64,000 nt of DNA from Bacteroidota bacterium (GCA_002746305.1 NVWV01000010.1:108956-172955); one strand, 5' to 3'; positions 10,901 through 19,703 are shown, counted from the first letter of the stretch. Program-made: numbers and translations. The notes: generated by a model not told the origin, from the letters alone.

Positions 10901-13900
10901 GAGCAGGGTAACTTTAGGAGAATTGAATGTTCAGGGTTTAGACTATGCTTATACCTTACATGGCTGGTTAAAAGGGGTGAACAGCAATAGCCTGGACGAA
11001 GAGCGTGATTTGGGCCAGGATGGTTATAGCCTTGGAGCTAATGCACTGGTAGCAAGAGATGTCTTTGGATTTAGTCTACACTACTTTGAAGGTGATTATA
11101 CCCCTATAAATAGTTGGAATACAACCAATAAAAGCAACTATTTTCTAATGGAGGAAACCACTTCCAATGGTTTTGCCCAACAAGTAGGTGATTTATATAA
11201 CGGAAACATTAGTCGTATGGTAACAGCACTTACAAAGGTGTCTAATACCGTTGTGGGAAGAGCCTATAAATACGACCAGTTAAACAGAATTAGTGAAGCA
11301 TTTACGTATTCCAATTACAGTTTAAGTGGGAATAAATGGTTGACAGGACCAGCTTCCAGTGATTATCAAAGTTCTTACACCTATGACGCAAACGGCAATA
11401 TTCTTACCTTAAATAGAAATGCAGGTGCTGGAACATCAATGGATGAACTAACTTATAACTACATTCAAAATACCAATCAGTTAGAGTTTGTAAATGACAA
11501 TATTGGATATGCGTTATTTAGCAACGATATAGATAATCAACAACCCAATAATTACCGGTATGATAATATTGGGAATTTAATCGGAGATGTAAGCGAAGAA
11601 ATTGAGGAAATAAAATGGACCGTTTATGGTAAAATAAAGAGTATTATCAGAATGGGAGGAAGCGGGAAACCTAACCTGAATTTCGAATACAGTCCTGATG
11701 GTCATCGGGTAGCCAAACACGTCATTGATACCAGCGGAAAAACTACCAGTACATGGTACGTGCGTGATGTTAGTGGAAATATAATGTCTACCTATACCCG
11801 TTCTTATGAATCTGCTCAAAATTATGCTAATTTATCTTCTTCAGTGATGGATCTCTACGATTATATCGACAGTGTACAAGGATTTAATCTTACGCTGGGC
11901 TTTTTAGAAGATGAGTTAAACTGGTCCAATTTAGTGAGTACAACGTATCTTAATTCGTTGAAATCTGAATTGGCTGTACAGAGCAAGGAGGACGAATTTT
12001 TAGATTACTTCGATCCGACACCTTATTTAAACGGGCCATTATTGGATGGCGTCTATAACCTGATCAACCCCGTTGATGTGATTGAAATGTATCGACTGAG
12101 TGGTCTGATCGATGATCAAATAGCAGATCATTTATGTATCCTTTGCATGGATGAATTTCTGTTGGCGATGATGAATTATGATTATTATCAGTTTCTGGAT
12201 TATTTGGAAGTATTTCATGTTGCCATGTACAATGATTTGGTAGTCAATTTGGGGTTGAATCCTGGAGATCCAAAATTCATAAATATTCCAAATATTATGG
12301 CACTGAGCCCACCTCCTAACACCATATTTCTACTTTCCAATTTTGGACATGATTGCTTTGTTTATAAACAAATACTTCAATCGATGGTACCGCCGAATTC
12401 ACCCATGTCTTCAATCTTATTGGGCACTCCAGGCATCCAAATGTGTCTTCGAAATTTGGTGTCCGATATGGATTTAGCTTCTATAATCACAAACTTCCAT
12501 ACTCCACAGGCCACCTGGGATATGATTTTTCTGGTAAATCCAAATACAGAATCTACCTATGTAAGCTCTATTTTAACGAATGATAAAACCGGATTTTTAC
12601 ACTATGCCTCTATAGTACTCAACTCAAGTTCATTAATGCGGGATGGAGTAAGTACTATTTTAAATCCGAGTATGGATGATTGGTTAAATGCAGTTCGAAA
12701 TCATTTTGGGGAGACTTTCTACCAAGAGGTTATCCAGCACTTTTCAAGTAATTCCAATCAGAGAATATGGTCTTACCGATTGAATGAACAGCATATCTAC
12801 GGTACCTCAAGACTAGGAATTGTTGAACGTAATTTACTTCTAGCAAGACAACCCCTTAATGTATCCGAGGTAAATTATATATCTTCTGCAGGAGATTCCA
12901 GTGTGTTATATACTTATCAAAGTGATTATAAAACCTTTTATAGAGGAGAAAAACGGTATGAACTCTCTAACCATCTCGGCAACGTATTGGCTGTGATTAC
13001 AGATAGAAGAATACAAACATGTTTAGCAGGAGATATAATCTATTATAGTGCTCAAGTTGTTAGCGTGTCAGACTACTATCCATTTGGGATGCAAATCAAA
13101 GAACGCCAATGGAAGAATAGTTCCTTTAGTTATCGATTTGGATTTAATTCAAAAGAAAAGGACGATGAAGTTAGCGGTAGTGGTAACAGTTATGATTACG
13201 GATTTAGAATCTATAACCCTAGACTGGGTAAGTTTTTGAGTGTCGATCCATTATTTCAATCTTATCCATGGTTAACACCTTATCAGTTTGCGAGTAATCT
13301 ACCAATTGCAGCAATAGACTTGGACGGGCTAGAAAGTAAAATTGTGATAAATGAGATTCAGGCTGATGGCACAGTCAAGTTAGTTTCAACTACAAACTAT
13401 TATACTGAACAGTATGTAATGTTACTTGGTAGACTGGTAAAATGGATAGTAGGAGAGCCCGGAGTACTTGGAAAAGGGACGTATTCGGTTACAAAGAATC
13501 TAGATGGGTCTTATACTGAAAAATGGGAGCCAGAAGAAGGGAACTCTGTCAACGCTTTTGAGTCCAAAATGGATGGAACACGATGGGTTAGTTCAAGTGA
13601 AACTGATGCTATGAAGATGTTTCAAGAACGTTTAAACTCAAGGCTTATAGAACAGATGGTCGAGGATATGATCTATGAAGAGCAAAAAGCCAAATTACCG
13701 GAAAATGCAACTGACGAACAGAAGGCTGAATTAATGAAACAAATTCAAGCAGATATTGTTGTTCTAGAAACAGACAATACGAACTTGAAGGGTAAATTTG
13801 CAGGATTTAAAGACGAAGAAACTGCCAAGAAGTACACTGCTGATTGGGTTAAAAGAGACCCCTCCGAGGCACATAAAAGTGTAAACGCTTTTAACGGAAA

Positions 13901-14099
13901 GGAGTTCAAAAATTCCAATTCCTTGGTAGATTATTATGACGGAGCAGCGGATTTGGAAGATGACTTTGGTCCTCACATTGGAATTATTAAAGAAGGATGG
14001 TTTGATCACTATGTTGGAGAGGCTCTACCATGTGTAATTAGTGGAGAATGTAACTTAGGCTTGGATAACGCTAAGGATGTTAAAGAATATCAGGAATGA
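4974..14099 (+). CDS. Giant RHS repeat-associated core domain protein with variable C-terminal tip
   Basis: 3041 residues with a signal peptide (about residues 1-28, ending LYAG). Residues ~300-400 carry a YD-like start (YDYEGRPAVNILPVP). A long Cys-rich middle follows, up to ~1690, with motifs such as CDAC, CTECISC and CNDCDS. Classical YD repeats begin at ~1695 (YYYDQAGNLIQTVPPAG) and continue to ~2276. About 326 residues with no YD character then intervene before the shell resumes at HIYGTSRLGIVE (~2604). The RHS core signature follows: ELSNHLGNVLAVITDRR, DYYPFGMQ, YGFRIYNPRLGKFLSVDPL and NLPIAAIDLDG, ending near residue 2788. The last ~250 residues are the variable tip, of unrecognised fold, expected to be the toxin or effector. 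The stop overlaps the start of the next gene (ATGA). RHS cages are known to enclose a C-terminal toxin; toxicity here is inferred. Confidence 0.93.
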   Translation: MKKVNSNNKLYQCIVLVITLFGSQILYAGEEPEIKGYLEKDQISQDSSLVIFDNQSFDSLGVLSGSYNSIGYVEYKVQNRVYLELNEYLDSCFIDTFTARVTLELTYKDVNGTQYMDTIELEVNYDTSLLNKNKEIASYLFSGGLWSKLRILSVSNSQYRNYLKVGQTLLIERYRDLASTNIVFNTIQFIDSTSEAKFTWNTIEGAEKYEFEWTWVDAIDYNGNLKAAGNVNDISFRHNNSSVTISDVTYSISSGYERGYLVARVRAIGNVKYKPEQVINGVWSNDAYSENLVDYVLNKDYAPAKETGNSAVEFVALNDSMNWQYVATYAEEGKRKEVVSYYDGSLRNRQSVTRISSGMHAIVGETVYDYEGRPAVNILPVPAYDNQLSFHPAFNRSDVTAKTYNKSDFDNEGANVCQSYVTALKNNIGASNYYSDQNPKALVRLEGHIPDADGYPMTMTEYMPDGTGRIKRQGGVGPTHQLETGRETKYFYATPSAQELYRLFGNAVGDSVHYQKVMAVDPNGQASVSYKNLSGSVIATALGGNSPDSLASLTSSVNAETIMYASFPSNYSVEQNEIWSSKEIVVSGDSSKYDIAYEIEIPRVSFDSFPDMCFDCVYDLVINLKDNCGNELLDGDTILAGNQGIIRTVGKLGVDFDTICEVDTLKYSFYLDSTLLNDTFLSVYLNVGKYTLSKRLVISKSAYEFYYDRFITSSNVKSLDDFTQELLIEADTLSCNIDCDACLTALGAYSSYESSRFSDLLSLGFDSTTIITMANDEFEALKSDCILKCEDTISTCSTYYYTFLFDLIPEGQYAPVIRDEQGIITAYEGYLDTDRDNGLTFNYKEYDSSGTWINITYLDEEGNPIYVEIDGVSKTPNQLTPDEFIRYFETSWAANFIAYHLEYCKFTSCISVATSISYNEEMQKITSLVDAYAQGYLDPLGQNGSIPTLVDPYFDSLPAAKTSFISGYINSYSAVKFDGFTTSCSNVSILDYALLTYYSDWDFTDCADMNAWLAAFDITDTANLCDDRADAVWAMYKSLYYSQKQKYFEDNGVFCTPTVPAPFTKRYTDIADIDDDTGIDDTEDDIDAQRAYGNNGVLSSCDDVCEGQAIYWLEKLGGCNLDTLLRDQLIDTFKVICKNGCDNEHPWGAFDYPQTKAKRFGTDYYSFEEAFNDMVPLPNRALNTCNVWAISAPMSYNRGIYGASAMNDSCFEVNMASDTCYANASEAFKEYSKAKAMSLDENCTECISCQDFEKAYNALSSVYDGTFPNNLVDNQEIVTNYMNSYFGFNLTYWEYADFYNACNDCDSTVDDSAAIAIYIIDHFDEFADMSIFKRRYLYSEYDWCNYDIVTYYDNDADSITAENDYNSWIVGPTADVVLAGITPSNTLSLEWSRDTSVYGLDMPVDSSQCQPNYYARNTFFSFDITTYVDSFSQNYYDTTYWYCNNVFTTANSHCKSNYTQGFYRKKNGVYTFIPYSDREEYHEAELFAGDTLYIYDSLSSSYKPIADEQLLISLGLVHSGGQMYVHDQHLGNYSRYRFGGNRMDVVNHDTDYNIVLNQCKQYIVSFDSGVYIKDILQKLSYTQLSTTKFTISAQVLLFNNQIDTIDLKIEWVSGECADSVMCASYNESTLCNRKYGTITYSVPDPCITWKKMWAQTKAKIVYDDYIDSLSTAFKDEYYEVCMLAQDKFDVNYELKEYHYTLYYYDQAGNLIQTVPPAGVDVISSQTDLAQIAAARSGNATPLYPNHTLTTRYNYNSLNEVRWQSTPDGGESEFWYDRLGRMAVSQNSEQKVQALEEYSYIMYDSLGRTNEVGQIQSAASMTTTISSDTSQLYPWIRNNTKEQITKTWYDLSPFPLNDFEQNNLRGRVVSMAYYENDGSTYNHAVHYDYDIHGNVKRVDREITALFNINEEHKIIEYDYDLVSGNVNYVYYQKGNDDQFSHKYIYDADNRLIEAYTSQDNIYWDRDAKYEYYLHGPLSRVTLGELNVQGLDYAYTLHGWLKGVNSNSLDEERDLGQDGYSLGANALVARDVFGFSLHYFEGDYTPINSWNTTNKSNYFLMEETTSNGFAQQVGDLYNGNISRMVTALTKVSNTVVGRAYKYDQLNRISEAFTYSNYSLSGNKWLTGPASSDYQSSYTYDANGNILTLNRNAGAGTSMDELTYNYIQNTNQLEFVNDNIGYALFSNDIDNQQPNNYRYDNIGNLIGDVSEEIEEIKWTVYGKIKSIIRMGGSGKPNLNFEYSPDGHRVAKHVIDTSGKTTSTWYVRDVSGNIMSTYTRSYESAQNYANLSSSVMDLYDYIDSVQGFNLTLGFLEDELNWSNLVSTTYLNSLKSELAVQSKEDEFLDYFDPTPYLNGPLLDGVYNLINPVDVIEMYRLSGLIDDQIADHLCILCMDEFLLAMMNYDYYQFLDYLEVFHVAMYNDLVVNLGLNPGDPKFINIPNIMALSPPPNTIFLLSNFGHDCFVYKQILQSMVPPNSPMSSILLGTPGIQMCLRNLVSDMDLASIITNFHTPQATWDMIFLVNPNTESTYVSSILTNDKTGFLHYASIVLNSSSLMRDGVSTILNPSMDDWLNAVRNHFGETFYQEVIQHFSSNSNQRIWSYRLNEQHIYGTSRLGIVERNLLLARQPLNVSEVNYISSAGDSSVLYTYQSDYKTFYRGEKRYELSNHLGNVLAVITDRRIQTCLAGDIIYYSAQVVSVSDYYPFGMQIKERQWKNSSFSYRFGFNSKEKDDEVSGSGNSYDYGFRIYNPRLGKFLSVDPLFQSYPWLTPYQFASNLPIAAIDLDGLESKIVINEIQADGTVKLVSTTNYYTEQYVMLLGRLVKWIVGEPGVLGKGTYSVTKNLDGSYTEKWEPEEGNSVNAFESKMDGTRWVSSSETDAMKMFQERLNSRLIEQMVEDMIYEEQKAKLPENATDEQKAELMKQIQADIVVLETDNTNLKGKFAGFKDEETAKKYTADWVKRDPSEAHKSVNAFNGKEFKNSNSLVDYYDGAADLEDDFGPHIGIIKEGWFDHYVGEALPCVISGECNLGLDNAKDVKEYQE

Positions 14100-14563
14100 G
14101 AGTTAAAAACACATACCTAACAACTTTTTTGATATTTGTTGTAACCCTAATTATATTTAATGCTATTGGGTTTGTATTGAATTGGATATTTTGGGATATG
14201 CCTAATGAAATTACTGTTTTTGTTCCATTGTTTAGTTTATTAGGAATCTCCTTTTTGACGTTACTTATTGAAGTGATTTTTAAACCCTTAAAGCAAAGCA
14301 AATACAGTATTATTATAGCCCACTGTTTGTGGGCTATAATCCTAATTTCTCTTTACTATAGATCGATTTATGGAGCTGATTTTAGTTGGGGGATATTTCA
14401 GAATGATTTTCACCTCTGGAGTCTTATTTATTCAGTGATAAATCGATCTATACTGGTTGTTTCTTTCCAAAAATCTTTAATATTAATTTTTATTACAATA
14501 CAGGGTCTCTTGACCTATCTGGTTTATCGATATTTTACGGACAATGTTTTAAAAGAAAATTAG
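14096..14563 (+). CDS. Four-TM membrane protein, candidate RHS immunity protein
   Basis: 155 residues. The ATG at 14096 overlaps the RHS stop codon in an ATGA arrangement, the usual layout for translationally coupled toxin-immunity pairs. Hydrophobic segments lie at about residues 8-32, 39-62, 71-91 and 128-147, so it is an integral inner-membrane protein of about four spans with no signal peptide cleavage site. No family was recognised. In RHS and other polymorphic-toxin systems the immunity gene directly follows the toxin tip, and membrane immunity proteins usually protect against toxins acting on the envelope; applying that here is inference. It is the last gene of the operon and no clear terminator follows. 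Confidence 0.8.
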   Translation: MRVKNTYLTTFLIFVVTLIIFNAIGFVLNWIFWDMPNEITVFVPLFSLLGISFLTLLIEVIFKPLKQSKYSIIIAHCLWAIILISLYYRSIYGADFSWGIFQNDFHLWSLIYSVINRSILVVSFQKSLILIFITIQGLLTYLVYRYFTDNVLKEN

Positions 14564-14863
14564 GAGGGTAATTTAGTATTCATCTCCATCCACTTCTCCA
14601 AGAAAGGAAGTTGATAACCAGTGGTTACTGAGCCGGGTCTAATTAAGTAACTCTCCGTATCCTTAAGTCAATTCATATAAAACAACAAAGTCTTTTTGTA
14701 AAGAGTTTGAGTCAGTCCAAAGAACTTCGATACAACTTGAAGTAAGAAATATCAAGAGAAATAATCAACTTAAGAATTCAAAGAAAAGTTGATTTCAGGC
14801 ATTTATGTCTTTAGTTGTCAGAGTATTGGGGACTCAAAAGAAATTAACACATCAGAAGAACAT
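14564..14863. other. Intergenic region between convergent genes, nothing recognised
   Basis: 300 nt separating the RHS operon from the convergent IgGFc-like gene. Both neighbours end here, so terminators would be expected, but I see no convincing GC-rich hairpin with a T-run and no promoter box near a start codon. No small ORF of note. Confidence 0.5.
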
Positions 14864-16543
14864 TTACTCCTTTATAACTACAAACTTCTTGGCAACATCA
14901 CACGGACTAATTCTTAAGTAATACATGCCTGCGGCTAAGTCTGTATTTAAATATTCGAACTGATTATCATTCCATTCTGAGGCATACACGAGACGGGACC
15001 TAGCATCGTATATTTCTATATTATCCAACTTAACATTAGAACCGTTAATCTTAATACCAAAAATACCGTTATTGGGATTGGGTGATATCTGCCATTTATC
15101 ACATTCTTCCTGATTTATAGAGTAAAACGACTTCGTGTCTTTCTTAATACTTTGTACCTTTCCTTTTTGAACAGTATCATACACTACTTTTTCTGGCTTA
15201 GTAAGATTTGGGAATATATCCCAATCTTTATCCTTCTGAGCGGTATCATGAACACGATAATCGGTACTGAGACAATCAGCACTAAAGCCAAAAGAAAAGG
15301 TGTAGTACTCAGCCTCTGAACGACCATAAACATGACCGCTAAAGCCTGTAGAAGAACTTATCTCATGCGGTCCATTTTCAATACCTGCGACTTTGTAAAA
15401 CAATTGGATTGCAGGAAATTTACTAAACCCTACCACCTTTATGCTATCAAAATAAACATCTAATGTATCCCTTGTTATTATAGTATAAGCATGTTCAAGC
15501 ATACTACCACTAAAATCTTCTTTTGTTATAAACTTAACAGATTTAAGTCCTGAACAAACTGGGTTTAACACCGTCATTGAAGGACCAGCCCTAATAAGCC
15601 AATTATCACTGCCACTATTATACTGTCCTACAAAAATGGGTTTGGAACTTTCAATAATTCGTGGTCCATCTATTTTAATATGCTTTGATTCTCCATCTTG
15701 AAGCAAATATTCATCATCATTGACTGTGACAGAAGTATTATTTTTTGTTCCAAGAATAACAATGTAACTAAAGTCATTTAGCTCTAAATTAGGTACAGCA
15801 GCATAAAAGGTGTCTGCTAGGTCCAAAGTGGGCATCGCAAAATAGATATGGCTATCATCCGCTTTGTTCAGTACAGCCTGTCTTGCCCCTGAAAAGACTG
15901 AAACAGGTTTGTTAGTTGTAATTTTGGTTCCGCTGACATCATCCAAAGACTGTAGCTGATAGGTCTGTCCTTTATTCAAAGTAACATTAATACTCCCCTT
16001 ACTGCCACATGGAGTGAGGCAAATATTGACAAATGTACTGTCCAAACCCGCAACTATAACCAAGGATGAAGGGGATCGTTGAGCATCATCTCGAGCTCCT
16101 AAAACCATATATTCTTTACCAAGACTATGTACTGGAAATAATCTGGTAGATGACGAAAAATACTGCCTGTGATGGATTGCAACTACCTCAATGGATTCAA
16201 CAGAAGAAATAAAAACGGCCAAATTTGTAATTACCCCTGAACCTCGAGGCTCGAGATCAAATCCCGGAAAATCAAAATTTACCACCTCATTGGAACTTAA
16301 TGTCATGGTGTGCTCGTATCCCCTACCCGGCACTTCAATTGTGACATCAGTAGAGGCAGTTGAGCTCAACTGTAGTGAAAATTTCGGAGGACCATTAAAA
16401 CTAGGAGTTAGACTTTCCATGTAACCAAACCAAAAGTCAGTACCGGAACTTTGAATATTCTGCCCATTAGAATTGACAGACATAAATAGGGTTACTATAA
16501 TTAAAGCACGGTAAAAATTTAAGAGTCCCAAATTTGTTGTCAT
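14864..16543 (-). CDS. IgGFc-binding-like secreted protein with T9SS sorting domain
   Basis: 559 residues. The signal peptide covers about 1-28 (ending SNGQ). Residues ~30-400 resemble the IgGFc-binding N-terminal family common in Bacteroidota surface proteins: the opening GTDFWFGYMES, then KEYMVLGARDD, a TNKPVSVFSGARQAV segment and repeated beta-strand units. The last ~80 residues are a type A T9SS C-terminal domain (ISPNPNNGIFGIKI, then GMYYLRIS and a basic/hydrophobic KKFVVIKE end). It should therefore be exported by the Sec pathway, moved across the outer membrane by the type IX system and anchored or released at the surface. The ligand is unknown; the family name reflects homology, not proven IgG binding. 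It is monocistronic and divergent from the hybrid kinase gene. Confidence 0.85.
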   Translation of the reverse strand: MTTNLGLLNFYRALIIVTLFMSVNSNGQNIQSSGTDFWFGYMESLTPSFNGPPKFSLQLSSTASTDVTIEVPGRGYEHTMTLSSNEVVNFDFPGFDLEPRGSGVITNLAVFISSVESIEVVAIHHRQYFSSSTRLFPVHSLGKEYMVLGARDDAQRSPSSLVIVAGLDSTFVNICLTPCGSKGSINVTLNKGQTYQLQSLDDVSGTKITTNKPVSVFSGARQAVLNKADDSHIYFAMPTLDLADTFYAAVPNLELNDFSYIVILGTKNNTSVTVNDDEYLLQDGESKHIKIDGPRIIESSKPIFVGQYNSGSDNWLIRAGPSMTVLNPVCSGLKSVKFITKEDFSGSMLEHAYTIITRDTLDVYFDSIKVVGFSKFPAIQLFYKVAGIENGPHEISSSTGFSGHVYGRSEAEYYTFSFGFSADCLSTDYRVHDTAQKDKDWDIFPNLTKPEKVVYDTVQKGKVQSIKKDTKSFYSINQEECDKWQISPNPNNGIFGIKINGSNVKLDNIEIYDARSRLVYASEWNDNQFEYLNTDLAAGMYYLRISPCDVAKKFVVIKE

Positions 16544-16681
16544 AGAATACAGCTATAAAGTTAACTAATTAGATACCAATTAACAAAAAGGTTGCAAACA
16601 TTGGTTCTGTTAAACCCTTAATATGTCTCATAGGGCTTTCGGTTAAGTTTAATAACACCGCAATGTCTTTACTAATGCTAT

Positions 16682-16689
16682 TACCTTTG
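16682..16689 (+). promoter_or_regulatory. Bacteroidota -7 promoter box TACCTTTG
   Basis: Exact match to the Bacteroidota TAnnTTTG -7 consensus, 23 nt before the ATG of the hybrid sensor kinase. No clear -33 TTG at the usual spacing, so the call rests on the -7 box and its position. Confidence 0.5.
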
Positions 16690-16712
16690 TCCGAACTATT
16701 ATCTGATTAAAT

Positions 16713-19592
16713 ATGAAATCACTTGTATTTTCCTTCCTTCTATTTCTCACGATTGCAGCTTCGGCTCAATCTGATGAGTATAAAAAACAACGATTTTTGT
16801 CTCTCGAAGAAATGAGGGAAGTTTATGATAGTTTGGTTCAAACTTCGCCAGAATCTGTGATAAATTTTATAAATAAAGCAATGCCTGAGTATAAGGAAGA
16901 TAATGTAGTACTCGCTTGGAAATACAGATTTATAGGATTGTACCATGGGAATATTGGAAATGTAGACAGTAATGAATTATTTAATAAAAAAAGCTTAGAA
17001 ACCTTTGAGGCACATGAGGATTTGTATTTATATGCGATATGTAAAGCAGAACAAAGTTCTCTTTATTGCAATTCAGGACAATTGGATAAGGCACTACTTG
17101 AGATACATGATCTGGAGGATCAAATAGATAGCAACAGTCATCACAAGGTCTTATGCTTATACTATGAGTCATTGGGGGGCTATTACAACTATACCCATGA
17201 AAAGGATAAGGCCATAGAGAATTTTCTTCTTGCGATAGAGCAACTCAAAAATAGTGAAGATTCAGATTCTAAGAATAATCAAATGAGTGGATTGTATTTA
17301 AAAATCGGTCAATTATTAGAAGGTAAAATGGCTGCGGACTACTACAAGAAGGCACGAGACCTTACTTCAGAGGAATTTCTCAAACACTTTTGTAGTATAT
17401 CCATAGTACAAACATTAGGCGATAGTTCATCCAAGCAAGCAGTTTCAGATTTAAGAGACGCAATCAATTATTTTAACACCATAGGTCACCCTCCCTATGT
17501 TCTGCATGGGAAGTTTGTTTTGGCCAATGCTCTTTCAAAAAAAAGGAGTTTTAAGGAGGCTGAATCCCTGTACTTAAGTGTATACGCAGAGAGTCACGAC
17601 ATCAACCATATAGCAAACATAACTCAGGCGGCCTCTGGATTAGGACTCTTGTATGAGACTCTTAACCAATATGATAAATCAATAAAATATTCATTAGAAA
17701 CTATACAATTAGCTCCAAAAAAATCGAAAACATATTCCAATGCTCTTAGGAGTATTTCAAATGTTTACAGAAAGAAGAAAGACTACCAAAATGCAAATGT
17801 CTATTTAGAGAAATACTTTGTACTTCAGGATAGCTCTCGATTAGAGGAGAGACAGAAGGTAGTTCTTGGCTTAGAAAAGAAATTTGCTACCGAAAAAAAG
17901 GAACATCAAATTCAACTTCTGAAAACTCAAAACGAACTGGATAACCAGCATCAAAGAAGTCAGAGGAATATGCTCATAGGAGGCATAATATTTACGACAC
18001 TTGCAGGCATTTTCTTCTTTATGCTCTATCGAAATAGACAAAAAACCAATCTGAAATTGCAAGAACTAGATGCGACAAAATCTCGCTTTTTTGAAAACAT
18101 CTCACATGAGTTTAGGACTCCACTTACGCTTATTAAATTACCTATAAGCATGGCATTGAAGTCCAATGAACCACTCACAAATAAACAGTTGAATACGGTA
18201 CACAATAATGCTAGCCGTTTACAAAACCTGATAGAAGATCTGCTTACACTTTCTGAACTGGAAGCAGAACAAATGATTGTAAATCAAACAGAGCAAAATC
18301 CCTTTCAACAAACGATAATCATAGCTTCTCAGTTTGATTCCTATGCAGAAAGTAAGGGTATAACGTATGAATATGCTATTGAGAATAAGAACACCCTTGC
18401 ATTATATGATAAGAAGGTTGTAGAAAAAGTACTTAATAATCTAATATCTAACGCAATAAAATATAGTAATCCCGGATCTAAAGTAAAGGTAGAGGCTAAT
18501 TTAGATAACTTTAATCTGGTAATGAAAGTAGCTGATAATGGAAATGGGATAGCTCCTGAAAACCAAGATAAAGTATTTGATCGCTTTTATCAAGTAGACG
18601 AAAAAGATGAGGGCAATCAAGGATCGGGTATAGGGTTAGCATTGGTTAAAAAACTATTGGAGTTGAATGGTGGAAGTATTTCTTTGGAGAGTAAGATGGA
18701 TCAAGGGAGTATATTTATAGCTAGTCTACCATTAGAAAACATAAAGAACAGCAGTACAGAAATGGCATATGACAATACATTGTCAACTTCAGAATTACCG
18801 ATACAAGAAAACATTCTTGATGCTGTTAAATTGTCCAACAAACCTCAGTTACTCTTAGTTGAAGACAACAAAGAACTACTACAATTTATCAAGGAATTCT
18901 TTGAAGAAGACTACGAGATACATACATCAATAGATGGCCAAGACGGTTGGGACAAAGCACAAAAGATAGTGCCTGATTTCATAATATCTGACTGGATGAT
19001 GCCCAAGATGAGTGGAATAGAGCTATGCAAGATGGTAAAAACAAATACGGTGACTAGTCACATTCCATTCCTACTATTAACAGCTAAATCCGATGTAAAA
19101 AACAAGGTAGAAGGGTATGAAACTGGTGCTGATTCTTATTTTTCTAAACCATTCAATTTTGAAGAGCTACAAGCTCAAATCAAAAATTTAATAGATCAAC
19201 GTAGAATGCTATATCAGAAATATAGTGATAGCGGGATGCCTACCAATATATCTTCTAATGCTCATGACATTAAGTTTTGGGAATCTTTTAAAAGTCATAT
19301 TAAACATAATTTGGCCGATTCAGACCTATCAGCACAGTCTGTCGCAGATGCCATGGACATGAGTAGAATGCAACTCCATAGAAAACTAACAGCACTTACT
19401 GGGCAAACTATAAGTACCATAATAAAAAACCAACGCATGATACTCGCAACAAACCTACTAGAAGATCCCAAAAATAGGATTTCTGAAATTTGCTATGCAG
19501 TAGGATTCAAGGATAACTCTTCTTTTTCTCGTACATTCAAAAAAGAATACGGTATGAGCCCTACCCTATTTAGAGAAAACCTAAAGAACTAA
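16713..19592 (+). CDS. Hybrid two-component sensor/regulator: periplasmic TPR, HisKA, HATPase, REC, AraC HTH
   Basis: 959 residues. A signal peptide (1-18) is followed by a helical TPR-type sensor region (about 40-395), a coiled coil, and one TM helix (about 418-442). The HisKA motif is SHEFRTPLTL with His465 as phosphoacceptor. The HATPase domain (about 573-690) has the N box NNLISNAIKYS and G boxes DNGNGI and GSGIGLAL. A receiver domain (about 710-830) carries DWMMPK with Asp760 as the phosphate acceptor, and an AraC-type HTH occupies about 860-957. All catalytic residues needed for a complete one-protein phosphorelay are present. Such hybrids in Bacteroidota usually regulate adjacent genes; here the following five genes encode exported proteins, which makes them the natural candidate targets. 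The inducing signal is unknown. Confidence 0.93.
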   Translation: MKSLVFSFLLFLTIAASAQSDEYKKQRFLSLEEMREVYDSLVQTSPESVINFINKAMPEYKEDNVVLAWKYRFIGLYHGNIGNVDSNELFNKKSLETFEAHEDLYLYAICKAEQSSLYCNSGQLDKALLEIHDLEDQIDSNSHHKVLCLYYESLGGYYNYTHEKDKAIENFLLAIEQLKNSEDSDSKNNQMSGLYLKIGQLLEGKMAADYYKKARDLTSEEFLKHFCSISIVQTLGDSSSKQAVSDLRDAINYFNTIGHPPYVLHGKFVLANALSKKRSFKEAESLYLSVYAESHDINHIANITQAASGLGLLYETLNQYDKSIKYSLETIQLAPKKSKTYSNALRSISNVYRKKKDYQNANVYLEKYFVLQDSSRLEERQKVVLGLEKKFATEKKEHQIQLLKTQNELDNQHQRSQRNMLIGGIIFTTLAGIFFFMLYRNRQKTNLKLQELDATKSRFFENISHEFRTPLTLIKLPISMALKSNEPLTNKQLNTVHNNASRLQNLIEDLLTLSELEAEQMIVNQTEQNPFQQTIIIASQFDSYAESKGITYEYAIENKNTLALYDKKVVEKVLNNLISNAIKYSNPGSKVKVEANLDNFNLVMKVADNGNGIAPENQDKVFDRFYQVDEKDEGNQGSGIGLALVKKLLELNGGSISLESKMDQGSIFIASLPLENIKNSSTEMAYDNTLSTSELPIQENILDAVKLSNKPQLLLVEDNKELLQFIKEFFEEDYEIHTSIDGQDGWDKAQKIVPDFIISDWMMPKMSGIELCKMVKTNTVTSHIPFLLLTAKSDVKNKVEGYETGADSYFSKPFNFEELQAQIKNLIDQRRMLYQKYSDSGMPTNISSNAHDIKFWESFKSHIKHNLADSDLSAQSVADAMDMSRMQLHRKLTALTGQTISTIIKNQRMILATNLLEDPKNRISEICYAVGFKDNSSFSRTFKKEYGMSPTLFRENLKN

Positions 19593-19690
19593 AACGCCAT
19601 TAATCTACTGACAATCAACCAATAACAACGGATGTTACAATTTGCATACCTTTTGTTATAAATTGTAAACTCTTAAAAAGGACTCCATGA

Positions 19691-19698
19691 TACGTTTG
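19691..19698 (+). promoter_or_regulatory. -7 box TACGTTTG five nt before a start codon
   Basis: Exact TAnnTTTG match ending 5 nt before the ATG of the beta-helix lipoprotein. With the usual distance from box to transcription start, the mRNA would begin at or within a few nt of the ATG. Confidence 0.5.
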
Positions 19699-19703
19699 TT
19701 CCT

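Noticed and set aside
1..14563. RHS genes as part of a type VI secretion system
   Set aside because: No Hcp, VgrG, PAAR or sheath genes; both large proteins or their neighbours use Sec signal peptides, so another export route is more likely.
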